This document shows positions 9,235 to 19,589 of a stretch of DNA of 64,000 bases, in pieces. How positions within the stretch are numbered: position 1 is the stretch's first letter; each line of letters starts with the position of its first letter. The notes under the pieces are model-generated. The model was not told where the DNA came from. It did not search any database and saw nothing but the letters and a program-made list of their open reading frames with translations. The stretch spans positions 4,526,001 to 4,590,000 of the forward strand of contig JAWUZG010000332.1 in assembly GCA_036785705.1 (NCBI GenBank), read 5' to 3'. This DNA comes from Acanthornis magna. Its lineage: Eukaryota; Chordata; Aves; Passeriformes; Acanthizidae. Made by a program: the position numbers and the translations under genes.

Positions 9235-11703
9235 ATGTGTGCGGCAGGGAGGCGCTGGGGCCGGCGGCAGCGAGCTCTGCTCTGGGCCGTCCTGCTGGCG
9301 GCGTGGGAGGCGGCGTGGGGGCAGCTGCGCTACTCGGTGCCTGAGGAGATGCCCAAGGGCTCGTTCGTGGGTGATGTGGCTAAGGACCTGGGGCTGCAGC
9401 TCCCAGAGCTCAGAGACCGCGGCATCCACATCTTGGACAAAGGTAGGACGCAGTATTTCGCTCTGCACGGGAAGACGGGACATTTAGTGACGGCGGAGAG
9501 GATCGACAGAGAGCAGCTGTGCGAGCGTGTGCAGCAGTGCGTGCTCCGCTGTGAGCTGATAGTGGAAGGGGAAATGAAGTTTTATGAAATCGTAGTGGAA
9601 ATCACGGACATTAACGACAACGCGCCCAGCTTTCGACAGGCAGAAATTGACCTTAGAATGAGCGAGATGGCAGCCCCGGGATCGCGGTTTCCCCTGCCAG
9701 ACGCTCACGATCGGGACTCGGGCCGGAATTCCCTGCAAAACTACGAGCTGAGCGGCGACGAGCACTTCTCGCTGGCCGTGCAGGCGGGCCCCGGCGGCGA
9801 TCAGCGTCCCGAGCTGGTGCTGGCGAAGGCGCTGGACCGGGAGGAGGCGGCGTTTCACGAGCTGGTGCTGAGGGCGAGCGACGGCGGCGATCCGGCGCTG
9901 ACGGGCACGGCTCGGATTCGCGTGACGGTGCTGGACGCGAACGACAACGCTCCCGTGTTCAGCCAGTCGGAGTACACGGTGCGTGTGCCCGAGGACGTGC
10001 CCGTGGGCTCCACCCTCGTTATCATCACGGCCAAGGACGCCGACGAGGGTCTGAACGGGCTTGTGAAATACTCGTTAAAGAAAATCACCGAAAGAGCCTC
10101 GAATATATTCCGGCTGGACACCGACACAGGAGCAATCACGCTATTGCGTACCCTGGACTTTGAGGAAGGCGATTTCTATGAACTGGAAGTGCAGGCACAT
10201 GACGGGGGAGGCCTTTTCGACACTGCGAAAGTTGTGGTTACCGTAACAGATGTGAACGACAACGGCCCCGAAATCACAGTGTCTTCGGCATTGAGTGAGA
10301 TATCTGAGGATGCCCCGTCGGGGACAGTGGTCGCCCTTCTGCACGTGCAAGACCGCGACTCGGGGGCGAATGGCGAGGTGCGCTGCTCTCTAGACGGGGA
10401 CATCCCGTTCCGTCTCCAGAGCTCGCAGGGCAGCTACTACAGTGTGGTGACAGCGAGAGAGCTGGACCGTGAGCAGGTGTCGGAGTACAACGTGACGGTG
10501 CGGGCGGCCGACGGCGGGTCGCCGCCGCTGCAGAGCAGCGCCGTGCTGGCGCTGCGGGTGCTGGACGTGAACGACAACGCGCCGGTGTTCGCGCAGGAGC
10601 GCTACAGCGCGCGTGTGGCGGAGAACAACGCGGCGGGCGCGCTGGTGCTGACGGTGCTTGCTAGGGACGCGGACTGGGGGCAGAACGCGCGCGTGCGCTA
10701 CCGGCTGTCGGAGGGGCGGGTGCGGGGCGCGCCGCTGTCGTCGTACGTGTCGGTGCAGGCGGAGACGGGCGCGCTGTACGCGCTGCGCTCCTTCGACTAC
10801 GAGGAGGTGCGCGAGCTGGAGCTGTGCGTGCGTGCGGAGGACGGCGGCGCGCCGGCGCTGAGCAGCAACGTGTCGGTGCGGCTGCTGATCGTGGACGAGA
10901 ACGACAACGCGCCGCAGGTGCTCTACCCGCCGCTGGCGCCGCCGGCGGGGGCGAGGTCGTTCCCGGGCGCGGTGTGGTCGGGCGTGGAGCTGGCGCCTCG
11001 CTCGTCGGAGCCCGGCGCGCTGGTGGCCAAGGTGGTGGCGGTGGACGCGGACGCGGGTCAGAACGCGTGGCTGTCGTACGAGCTGGCCAAGGCGACGGAG
11101 CCGGGGCTGTTCCGCGTGGGGCTGCACAGCGGCGAGGTGCGCACGGCGCGCTTCCCGCTGGCCCGCGACGCGGCGCGCCAGAGCCTGGTGGTGGTGGTGA
11201 AGGACCACGGGCGGCCGGCGCTGTCGGCCACGGCCACGCTCACCGTGGTGCTGGCCGAGAGCGTGGCCGAGCTGCTGGCCGAGCTGGGCAGCGCGGCCGA
11301 CGCGGCGGCGCCGGGCGAGCCGGCCGGCAGCCTGACGCGCTGGCTCGTGCTGGCCGTGGCCGCCGTGTCGTGCCTCTTCCTCGCCTTCCTGCTGCTGCTG
11401 CTGGCGCTGCGCCTGCGCCGCTGGCGCCGGCAGCAGCTGCTGGCGGCGGCGAGCAGCGGCACCTTGCGCGGCGTGCCGGTCTCGCACTTCGTGGGCATCG
11501 ACGGCGTGCGCGCCTTCCTGCAGTCCTACTCGCACGAGGTGTCGCTCACGGCCGACTCGCGCAAGAGCCAGCTGCGCTTCTCGGGCGCCAGCTGCTGCGA
11601 CACCCTGCCGGTCCCGGCCCGGCCGCCGCCCGACGAGCCCGCGGCACTCCTCGGGGAGGAGGACCTTTCAGGCGCCGTCCCCGCGGATCCCGCCCCTCCC
11701 TCG
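9235..11703 (+). CDS. PCDHGA-like: Protocadherin gamma-A-like variable exon gA1
   Basis: Exon of 823 codons ending TCG before a strong donor gtgagt, phase 0. Signal peptide about 1-29 (ALLWAVLLAAWEAAWG), mature end at QLRYSVPEE. EC1 has C-x5-C CERVQQC (96-102). Linkers are DINDNAP (125), DANDNAP (234), DVNDNGP (339), DVNDNAP (444) and DENDNAP (554). N-glycosylation sequons are at N419 (NVT) and N545 (NVS). Membrane segment about 703-726. The tail contains SHFVGIDGVRAFLQ and YSHEVSLTADSRKS, the PCDHGA signature. EC1 reads RDRGIHILDKGRTQYF as in gA2, and EC4 has LQSSQGSYYS as in gA5, so it is a mosaic. Read-through past the donor stays open for 61 codons to 11889, much longer than in gA2, gA3 or gA5. 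Confidence 0.93.
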
Positions 11704-14700
11704 GTGAGTTCCTCAGAGTGGCTCCTCGATGCTTCCATTTTCTACTGTCCTTCCCCTTCCTTTTCCTGTGTTCTAATGAAATTGGCTGACGAGGATCGGA
11801 GATGTTCATTCATTGATACACTCTGTTCTGGCTCCTCTTTCTGCGGGGTTGTAAACATAGGGTCTGCACTCAGCCTTGGAGGGGTTTGAGAAGTCAGGTG
11901 TAGTGAGGTTAATGGCATCTGCAATTTCAACATAAGCTCTGGGGTTTTTGTTATGCGCCATGTCCTTTCGTTGCCCGGAATTGTACACATGATCCTTTCA
12001 GAATTACTTCTTCTTAATGGGCATGTTTGATTATGAGCAAATTGTAGTTTGTGTTGTTTTCAGGTTTGTGTTTGTCTTAGGTTGGATCTCTCTATATTGT
12101 AATGTTGACAGCTTTGTGTGTAAGTTCACTTTTCATCGTTTGTGCTCTTCTCAGGTTTTATAAATCTGTCATACCTAATGAAGGTCAGTAGGAAATGTCT
12201 TTGCATTCGTCCATGACAAGTATTTATCATGGAAGGCAAGGCCCCTTTTAGCGATGCCCTGTGGGCTATTGCTTCTTGTCTGCCCTGCAGTAGACGTGGG
12301 GTCAGTGCTCAGTCTTAAAGTTGGTGGGAGAGGCAGGAGATGGGAGGTTGCTCTGGGCTGGAGGTTTGTCCTTTCCGGGCTTTGTGCTTTTGCCCATCAT
12401 CATTTCATTTGTCCTTTTCTCCCTTGAGAAGACGTAATTCCTGTCAGTATTACATATTCTCAACGGATGTGTTGCATTATATGCAAATGGAACTTACAGT
12501 GTTTGCAGGGCCAGGTGTTTTCCAGACAGCATCTGTGCATGATCAGATTGGGATCCTTTTGAAACTGCACTTAGTGGCCCCGTGTCTAACATCGCTGGAC
12601 TTTGATCCTACTCTTTTCAGCCTTTCTGTGTCTCCGCAATAATGCAGAAATGTCTTATTATTTGTTCATGCTTTAAAATTTGGGCTCCTGGTGAAGGAAT
12701 AGGCCTGGAAACGTGGTTCTTTGGTGATGTCTGTCTGTCTGCCTGCTATGAATGTGAAAGAAAATGGTGAATGTTGTGGGTTTTCGGGCAAGTCTGTAGC
12801 GACTGCGTGTGAAGGGAGGCTGGAGGAAATGGCAGAAGTGTCAGATGTTCTTGGTTGCAGGGTGCTGCATGGTGAAGAGAAATGATTACAATGTGATTTT
12901 AGTCTGTTCTCAAAGACTTTTGGCTAGAGGGCGTATTAAGAAATCTGATTTTGGAGTAAGGGGAGGTTCTTCCTGTGTATTTGCAGGTGTCCGTGATGAT
13001 TTAAACAAATCATATAATTAGGAACTTATGGCTATGTCACCATATGTAATTTGGGAAGAGGGAACCGTGTATTCATTCCTTACTTCACACCAGAATTATG
13101 TACCTATCATAAGTGACGCTGTATAGAAGAGTAAGTTGTGATCCCTTCTTCTCTGCAGGTGTTAAGTTCTTGTCTCGCCCATTGTTATGGTCTGAAGTTT
13201 GGCCTTCTTATCAGATAATGTGTGGAAGATCAGATCTGTAACGTCTATCTGACTGTCTCCCACATGCCTTTAATATTTACAGCTATAAAGAGACTCCCAG
13301 AGAAGTGTTTCCTTAAGATGTCATTGGCAGAAATGCTCTTACATGTCACATACACGTCGTGTGAAATGAGATATTATCCCCCTTAAAGGGAAATTGTCTA
13401 TGAACTTTTCTATAGGTGTAATGCAGCTGCAAATGGTGGGGATCAGAATGAAAATTATGTGAACTGTGAAGGGTTTGAGGAGAATGGCGGCTTGCTGTAT
13501 GTGAGGAGGTTCTGGTGGAGACAAGGCATGTGTTTTGTCGATTCTCAGCATTTATCGACAACTTCCTGAAAACGAGTCTAAAGATGTTTCCTTTTTGACA
13601 TCACACTACTCACAATCCGATAGACCAAGCTGTGGGTTCATCAGTGGGCTTTCCTAATATTGCAAGGTATTTCCTGTGAGTAGCAGTTCTTGAGCATTCA
13701 TGTAAAGTCTGAGAGTCATGCACTTTCTAAATTACCCGTGTTCTGAAGTAGGATGATGGTTTCGCTGAGCTGATACTGTGATGACTGGGTCATTTTCATC
13801 CCTTATGCACTTCGGAGTATTTTAATTTTCTTAGTAGTATACAGTTGTTAGTGGCATGTGTAGTGTGACCGTTCTCATATAATGAGAAGTTGTGTGTGCC
13901 CTTTTTCTTTCAGTGGTGTCTGATTGCAAACGTATTTTTCCTGTTGCATAGTGTTTGGGCAGGGTGAAAATTTCTCTCTGTTCAGAGACAGGGGAGATGA
14001 AAAAGTTTAGTCTGTTTTTATTTGAGAAGTCCTAAAGATCTAAATATGGCGTAGAAGTTCATGCTTAGAATGCAGAGTGAGGAGGTTGAGAGATTGCATT
14101 TGAACCAGGAAATTAGGGGTGCCAAAGTCGTTTTGTTGGGGTAGTGGTTAGAGTTCATGTCTGGTGGGCAGTCTTGTGCCATTTTCTCCTTGTAATCCCT
14201 GCTTCCCTTTTCTGAAAGACAATGAATGCCATCCAGCAACAATGCAGCAGGTTGTGTGTGTGGAAGGCTTTACAATTTCTGAGCGAAACATGTTTTACTT
14301 GTTTCTATGAAAGACTCAAAGTGCCTTTGCATTTTCCCATTGCCAGCCCCTCAAACATGGAGATGCTGAAGAAGCAACCTTCATGATTCGGAAACAAAAT
14401 AATAAATGTTATTAGGCGATCTTAGCACATAGAGTTATAAAATTTACTTTAGGTTGATCTCTTCCTCAGGTTAATTGTACCCATGTAAAATACCTGAGGA
14501 AGTGCTAAAAGGCTCCCAAAGTCGTCCCGTTCTGTAAAATAGTTTCTTGCTCTTATAATTCTATCATGATTTCAAGACCAGATGAGTTCCTTTTCTTATT
14601 GCTCTGCCACGAATACTTACTTATGACTATTCAATGTGATTAAGCAGATGACCTTAAAGCACCGGACAGAGCACCTCAGTTAAAAAGGCTTTTGAAGGCA

Positions 14701-14710
14701 GACCAAGCCA
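11704..14710. repeat. Intergenic 'beta' block, copy 1 (gA1 to gB2)
   Basis: It matches 48,230-51,248 closely in order and content, at an offset of about 36.5 kb, for example 'ggagatgggaggttgct', 'tccagacagcatctgtgcatgatcag' in part, and 'gaggctggaggaaatggcag'. It is also distantly related to the alpha blocks ('gtgaggaggttctggtggagaca', 'ctgaaagacaatga'). There is no CR1 remnant of the alpha type. No gene is seen; short open frames do not stay open in the partner copy in a coding-like way. Confidence 0.8.
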
Positions 14711-14817
14711 GTGCTTCTGCACTTACTGTTTGTAATTGAGGAGAGCCCCCGGAGCGGTGCAGCGCTGAGCCCCGCCCAAAGCCGGGCCCCCTTGAGCGCG
14801 GCCATCCGGCGGCTGCA
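14711..14817 (+). promoter_or_regulatory. gB2 promoter block
   Basis: Same core as the other gB promoters (ggagcggtgcagcgctgag, GC box CCCCGCCC at 14770-14777). The upstream word has drifted to cttctgcacttactgtttg, losing the CGCT present there in gB1, gB4, gB5 and gB6. The CGCT inside gcagcgctgag is kept. Confidence 0.5.
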
Positions 14818-14951
14818 GTGGCGTCGCGGCGCCTCCGGGTGCCGCTGTTGGCCGCCGCCGAACGGCGCTGGAGCCGCCGCCGCCGCAGCCGCGTCCTGCC
14901 CCCGCAGGCTGCTCGCTCGCCCGGCGCCGGCCACAGCGGCAGCGGCACGGC

Positions 14952-14978
14952 CAGCAGCAGCAGCAGCAGCGGCGGCGG
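14952..14978 (+). repeat. (CAG)6(CGG)3 in gB2 leader
   Basis: Same unit count and position relative to the start codon as in gB1. Confidence 0.85.
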
Positions 14979-15135
14979 CGAGAGGCGGCTCTTGGTGGTT
15001 CCTGCAGCGGCGTCCGAGGCGGCCAGAGCGGCCTGGCTGTGGTGCGGCGGCCCCTGCGCTGGCTGGCGAGAGCGGCTGGAAGGGAGGCAGGGCAGCGGCA
15101 GGAGGCAGGAGAGCGGCGAGCGCTGCGCCAAGACA

Positions 15136-17601
15136 ATGGCGGTGAGGCGGCGGCAGAGGCGCGGGCCGGGCGGCGGGCGAGCGCTGCTGGCCGCGGTGCT
15201 GCTGTGCGTGTGCTGCCGGGCGGCGGCGGAGCGGGTCCGCTACACCATCGCCGAGGAGCTGGCCAGAGGCTCGCTCGTGGGGCCGCTGGCGCGGGACCTG
15301 GGGCTCAGCGCCGACGAGCTGCCGGCGCGCAAGCTGCGGGTGGCGTCTGCCGGCAAGAAGCAGCTGAAATACTTCACGGTGAGCGAGGAAAACGGGAATC
15401 TGTACGTGAATGAGAGATTGGACCGGGAGGAGATATGCGGCGCGTCAGTGACCTGTTCTGTCAGCTTCGAGGCTCTGGTGCACAACCCGCTGAACGTCTT
15501 CCACGTTGAGGTGGCTATCGAGGATGTGAATGACAACTCCCCGGTCTTCAGCAAGGATGCTCTGGACCTCGAGATTGGTGAATGGACACTTCCCGGTGCT
15601 CGTTTTCCGCTGGAAATGGCTCGAGACGCTGACGTAGGCAGCAACTCCCTTCTGACTTATCAGCTCACCAGCAACCCGTCCTTCTCTTTGGCCATGAAGG
15701 AGAGCCCGGGTGGAAAAAAGCAGCCGGAATTAGTTCTGGAGAGAGCGTTGGACCGAGAGAAGCAGAGCACCTTTGAATTAGTGCTGACGGCGATGGATGG
15801 TGGGGACCCCGTGAGGTCCGGGACTGTCCAGGTTCGGGTCAACGTGACAGACGCTAACGACAACCCACCCGTGTTCAGCAAAAGAATCTACGAGGCACGA
15901 GTGGCGGAGAATTTACCGGTGGGGTCGCTGGTTCTCAGGGTGCGTGCGACGGACGCAGACGCGAGCTCCAATGGACGGGTCTCCTACTCCTTCGGCAACA
16001 TTCCGGAAGGTGTCCGAGAGTTTTTTGCTGTCGACAGCGAGAGCGGCGAGATCAGAACGGACAGTCCCCTCGATTACGAAGGGCAGAGTAAATACATTTT
16101 CGGGCTGGAGGCAAGAGACGGCGGCGGGCTCACTGATCACTGCGAAGTGCAGATAGATATCACCGACGAGAACGACAACGCACCCGAAATCACGATTCTG
16201 TCCCTGTCGAGCCCCGTGTCCGAGGATGCGCCGGTCGGTACCGTGGTGGCCGTACTCAAAGTGCGGGACGGAGACTCCGGCGAGAACGGTCAGGTGTCGT
16301 GCGAGCTGTCGGGCGAGGCTCCGCTGTCTATCGTGGCGTCGTCGGGCGGCTCGTACAAGGTGGTGACGGCGAGCGCCCTGGACCGCGAGCAGGCGTCCGA
16401 GCACCGCGTGACGGTGGTGGCCCGGGACGGGGGCAGGCCGGCGCAGTCGAGCCGCACGGAGCTGGTGCTGGAGGTGTCGGACGTGAACGACAACGCGCCG
16501 GTGTTCGAGGAGGCGGCGTACAGCGCCTACGTGGCGGAGAACAACGCGGCGGGCGCGCTGGTGCTGCGCGTGCAGGCGCGGGACGCGGACGCGGGCGCCA
16601 ACGGGCGCGTGAGCTACTGGCTGGCGGGCGGCAGCGCGGGCGCGGCGGGCGCGGCGCCGCTCGTGTCGGTGGAGGCGCGGAGCGGCGCGCTGTACGCGCA
16701 GCGCTCCTTCGACTACGAGCAGTGCCGCGAGTTCGCCGTGGAGGTGCGGGCGCAGGACGGCGGCGCGCCGGCGCGCAGCTCCACGGCCACGGTGCGCGTC
16801 TTCGTGATGGACCGCAACGACAACGCGCCAAGGGTGCTCTGGCCGACGGCGCCGGGCGCCGGAGTTTCCTCGGGAGCGGCTCCGGCGCCTTTCGAGGTGG
16901 TTCCGCGTTCGGCCGAGGCCGGGTACCTGGTGGCCAAGGTGGTGGCGGTGGACGCGGACGCGGGGCGCAACGCGTGGCTGTCGTACGAGCTGGCCAAGGC
17001 GTCGGAGCCGGCGCTGTTCCGCGTGGGGCTGCACAGCGGCGAGGTGCGCACGGCGCGCGCCGTGTCCGAGAGGGACGCGGCCAAGCAGCGCGTGGTGGCC
17101 GTGGTGAAGGACCACGGGCAGCCGGCGCTGTCGGCCACGGCCACGCTGCACGTGGTGCTGGCCGAGAGCTTGCAGGAGGCGCTGCCGGAGCTGAGCGAGC
17201 GGGCGGCAGGCGCCGAGGCGCCGGCGGCCGAGCTGCAGTTCTACCTGGTGCTGGCGCTGGCGCTGCTGTCGGCGCTCTTCCTGCTGAGCGTGGCGCTGGC
17301 CGTGCTGGCGCGCCTGCGCCGGGCCGGGCCGCCCGCCGTGCTGCGCTGCCTGGGCGCGCAGCGCTTCTCGGTGGCCGGCGCCGCCTTCCCGGCCGACTTC
17401 TGCGAGGGCACCTTGCCCTACTCCTACAACCTGTGCGTGGCGGCGCCGGCGCGCGCCGTGCCCGAGGCCGCTTGGCCGCCGCCGCCGCCGGTGCCCATCC
17501 TGTCTGCGGAGGAGCTTCTGGGCGGGGATTGCTGCGAGAAGCCGAGCCCGAGTAGTACCGCCGTTATGGGAGAGCCACCCGCCGACTCCGACGCAGCTCA
17601 G
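15136..17601 (+). CDS. PCDHGB-like: Protocadherin gamma-B-like variable exon gB2
   Basis: Exon of 822 codons, donor after CAG (gtctgt), phase 0. Architecture is as in gB1: signal peptide, EC1-EC6, membrane helix about 702-726, [13 protein letters not shown] tail. Own features: C-x5-C loop CGASVTC, EC1-2 linker DVNDNSP, an NVT glycosylation sequon at the EC2-3 linker (VNVTDANDN), EC3 with [15 protein letters not shown] and [14 protein letters not shown], and EC5-6 region [19 protein letters not shown]. That last haplotype is shared only with gB6, 46 kb away. It is one codon shorter than gB1 because of that EC5-6 stretch. Read-through would stop at 17673. The 5' leader and first ~75 codons are virtually identical to gB1. 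The diversified part is residues ~85-390. Confidence 0.93.
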
Positions 17602-19290
17602 GTCTGTAAAGAGTGTCCTCTTTTTGTTACTGAGGCTTTCCGGAAGGTCGTCCCTTTTCCCCTCGTTTTCTAATCGTGCTGTGACTGGGGAGTCCTCATC
17701 TGGGTTTCCGTGTAGCGGCGGAAATGTCTGAGTTTTCTTTGGTAGTTGTTTCAGCTGAGAGGCTTTGACTATACCTGTCTTTTGAACTAGTAGGAGTGCT
17801 CCTCCGTGTTTCCCGTGGTCGTGTTTTCGTGAGTTTCACACTCCTGTCTTTCTCATGGACTGAAATGAGGAAGGGACTGTCCTCCGTCCATGGAGGGCCT
17901 GAAGGACTTGGTTCCTCCTTGGTCAATGGCAAACTTTCAGCAGAAAGGTTTTGTCTAAAACACTTGTTCTCTGTAAATTAGAATGCCGTAACAATATTGA
18001 AAGCAGATTCCTGATTTGTGGAGGTAGAATGCCTGACTCCGCACGACGACGTCAAGGGGCAAAAACCCAAAACACCAGTACTTGGTGTTGGAGCTTTTTC
18101 CTTCCAGATTGATTTGTTCAGATATGTTGTTCTTGAATATGGTTTATAGATTAACACAAGCCCGTTCGTTAAAATTTTTTTGTCCCTCTTGGAGTCCCAA
18201 AGGAAACGTGTGTGGAAGGTTCCGTTCTCTGTCCTGAGTGAAAAAAGAGAGTGTCGCCCGTTTTGGGGTGGGGAATGCAATACTGGTCTTTGTTGTCATC
18301 TTTTTTACATCGTGGCTGGTAGTTGCTTCTGCTTTTTCCTTCATGATCTTTATTTCATACCCTGGTGAAAGTGTGGAGTGATTTCTGTTTCAGAGATTTT
18401 TATTTTTGTATCCTCTTTACATAAAGAGTTTGGGTGCTTGGTAGAGCTCGAGTTTATCGAGAAAAGGAAATTTTTGCAATTCTGATTATTTACTAGGATA
18501 GTCATCTGAGATACGAAGGGATCTAATATCAAGGAGATTGGCCCAACGACGATTTGGGCACTTGAATCAAGCCCATTTGCTCATTGATTAGTGATCATCA
18601 CGGTTTCGAGAGTGCAGCTGTACTTTTCTGTTCTATTGCTCTATAATTCTTTTTTTGGACACAGATCATCTTAACGCGAATAAAAAAGACGTCGATTAAT
18701 AGTTTACTAACGAGCTACAATGATTGACACCTTGATTTCAGCGAAAAGGACACATTTACTGTGGCTATAGAATGAATTGATTAAAAGTAAATGTATATAA
18801 ACGAAGTAAAGACTAAACTTATTTTAGTGTCAAATATTTGAAGTCCTGGAACTTTCCTTTGAGAGTTTTAGCTGCATCTTTATTTGTACCTATAATTCAA
18901 TCCTGTATCAATTAGCTCCCTGACTTCAAGAAGCAAGCAATTGCTCTCATCTCGCTCGTGTTAATGAACGCGATAGCTCTGTTTTTTCGGAATGCGATAT
19001 CTTCCTCTTTTTCTCTGAGAGTCTGTTGTTGAAGATGCTTTTGAGCAAAAAGGATAAGATTAACAGTAATCTAGATAGCAACATAAGAATATGTGTTTTA
19101 ATTTACATATATTGAGATTAGTAAATGATTATTTTCCCGTGCGGTAGAAGCACCACGCCCACGGGATGCCTCTGCCTTCTTCCACAACGTGATACCCTGG
19201 AGGATGAAAGCAGAGATGGGGTGGAGAAAAGCCGAGGCAGGAGATTCGCGCTGGACGAAAAGCGACAGTCCCCCGTATGTAGCAAGGCAG
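17602..19290. other. Spacer gB2-gA2, divergent type
   Basis: AT-rich and unlike the spacers after gB1, gB3 and gB4. It shares only weak words with the spacer after gB5 just before the promoter ('attttcccgtg', 'cctctgccttcttc'-like). No gene, RNA or recognisable repeat is seen. It ends with GC content rising into the gA2 promoter block. Confidence 0.6.
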
Positions 19291-19400
19291 CGCGGGCAGC
19301 GCTCGGTGCCTGCAGTGCCGGGAGGAGGCTGCGGGCGCCGCTGTTGACCGAGAGGAGCGAGAGGAAGATCGGAGAGCTGCAGTCAGCCCCGCCCGCTGAG
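19291..19400 (+). promoter_or_regulatory. gA2 promoter block
   Basis: It contains cagcgctcggtgcc, TGCAGTGCC (19311-19319), gggaggaggctgcggg, and GC box CCCCGCCC (19387-19394). It is essentially the gA1 block, although the spacer upstream of it is unrelated to that of gA1. Conservation therefore starts abruptly at this block. Confidence 0.55.
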
Positions 19401-19589
19401 GATCGGCTCGATCGGTCGATCGCTCCCTGCCCAGCCTTGCGGCCCGCGATCATCCCCGCGGTGCTGGTCCATTCTGCAGCCAAGCGGAGGGACCGGCGGC
19501 TGCGGCTCAAGTGCAGAAGCTGAGAGAGCATTGAGTGGGAGCGGGAGTTGGATCGGCTGTGTTGCAGTGCCGGCAGCGCCGCGGCGAAG

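Noticed and set aside
10824..11789. Plus-strand frame of ~320 codons inside each gA exon (for example 10824-11789)
   Set aside because: It is an alternate frame of the same homogenised DNA. The product is Ala/Gly/Arg-rich with no recognisable motif, while the cadherin frame is unmistakable.
19548..19589. Upstream in-frame ATGs as true starts for gA2 (19548), gA3 (32614) and gA5 (55563)
   Set aside because: The added residues are not conserved between copies, and the MCAAGRRWG start gives a normal signal peptide at the same place in all five.
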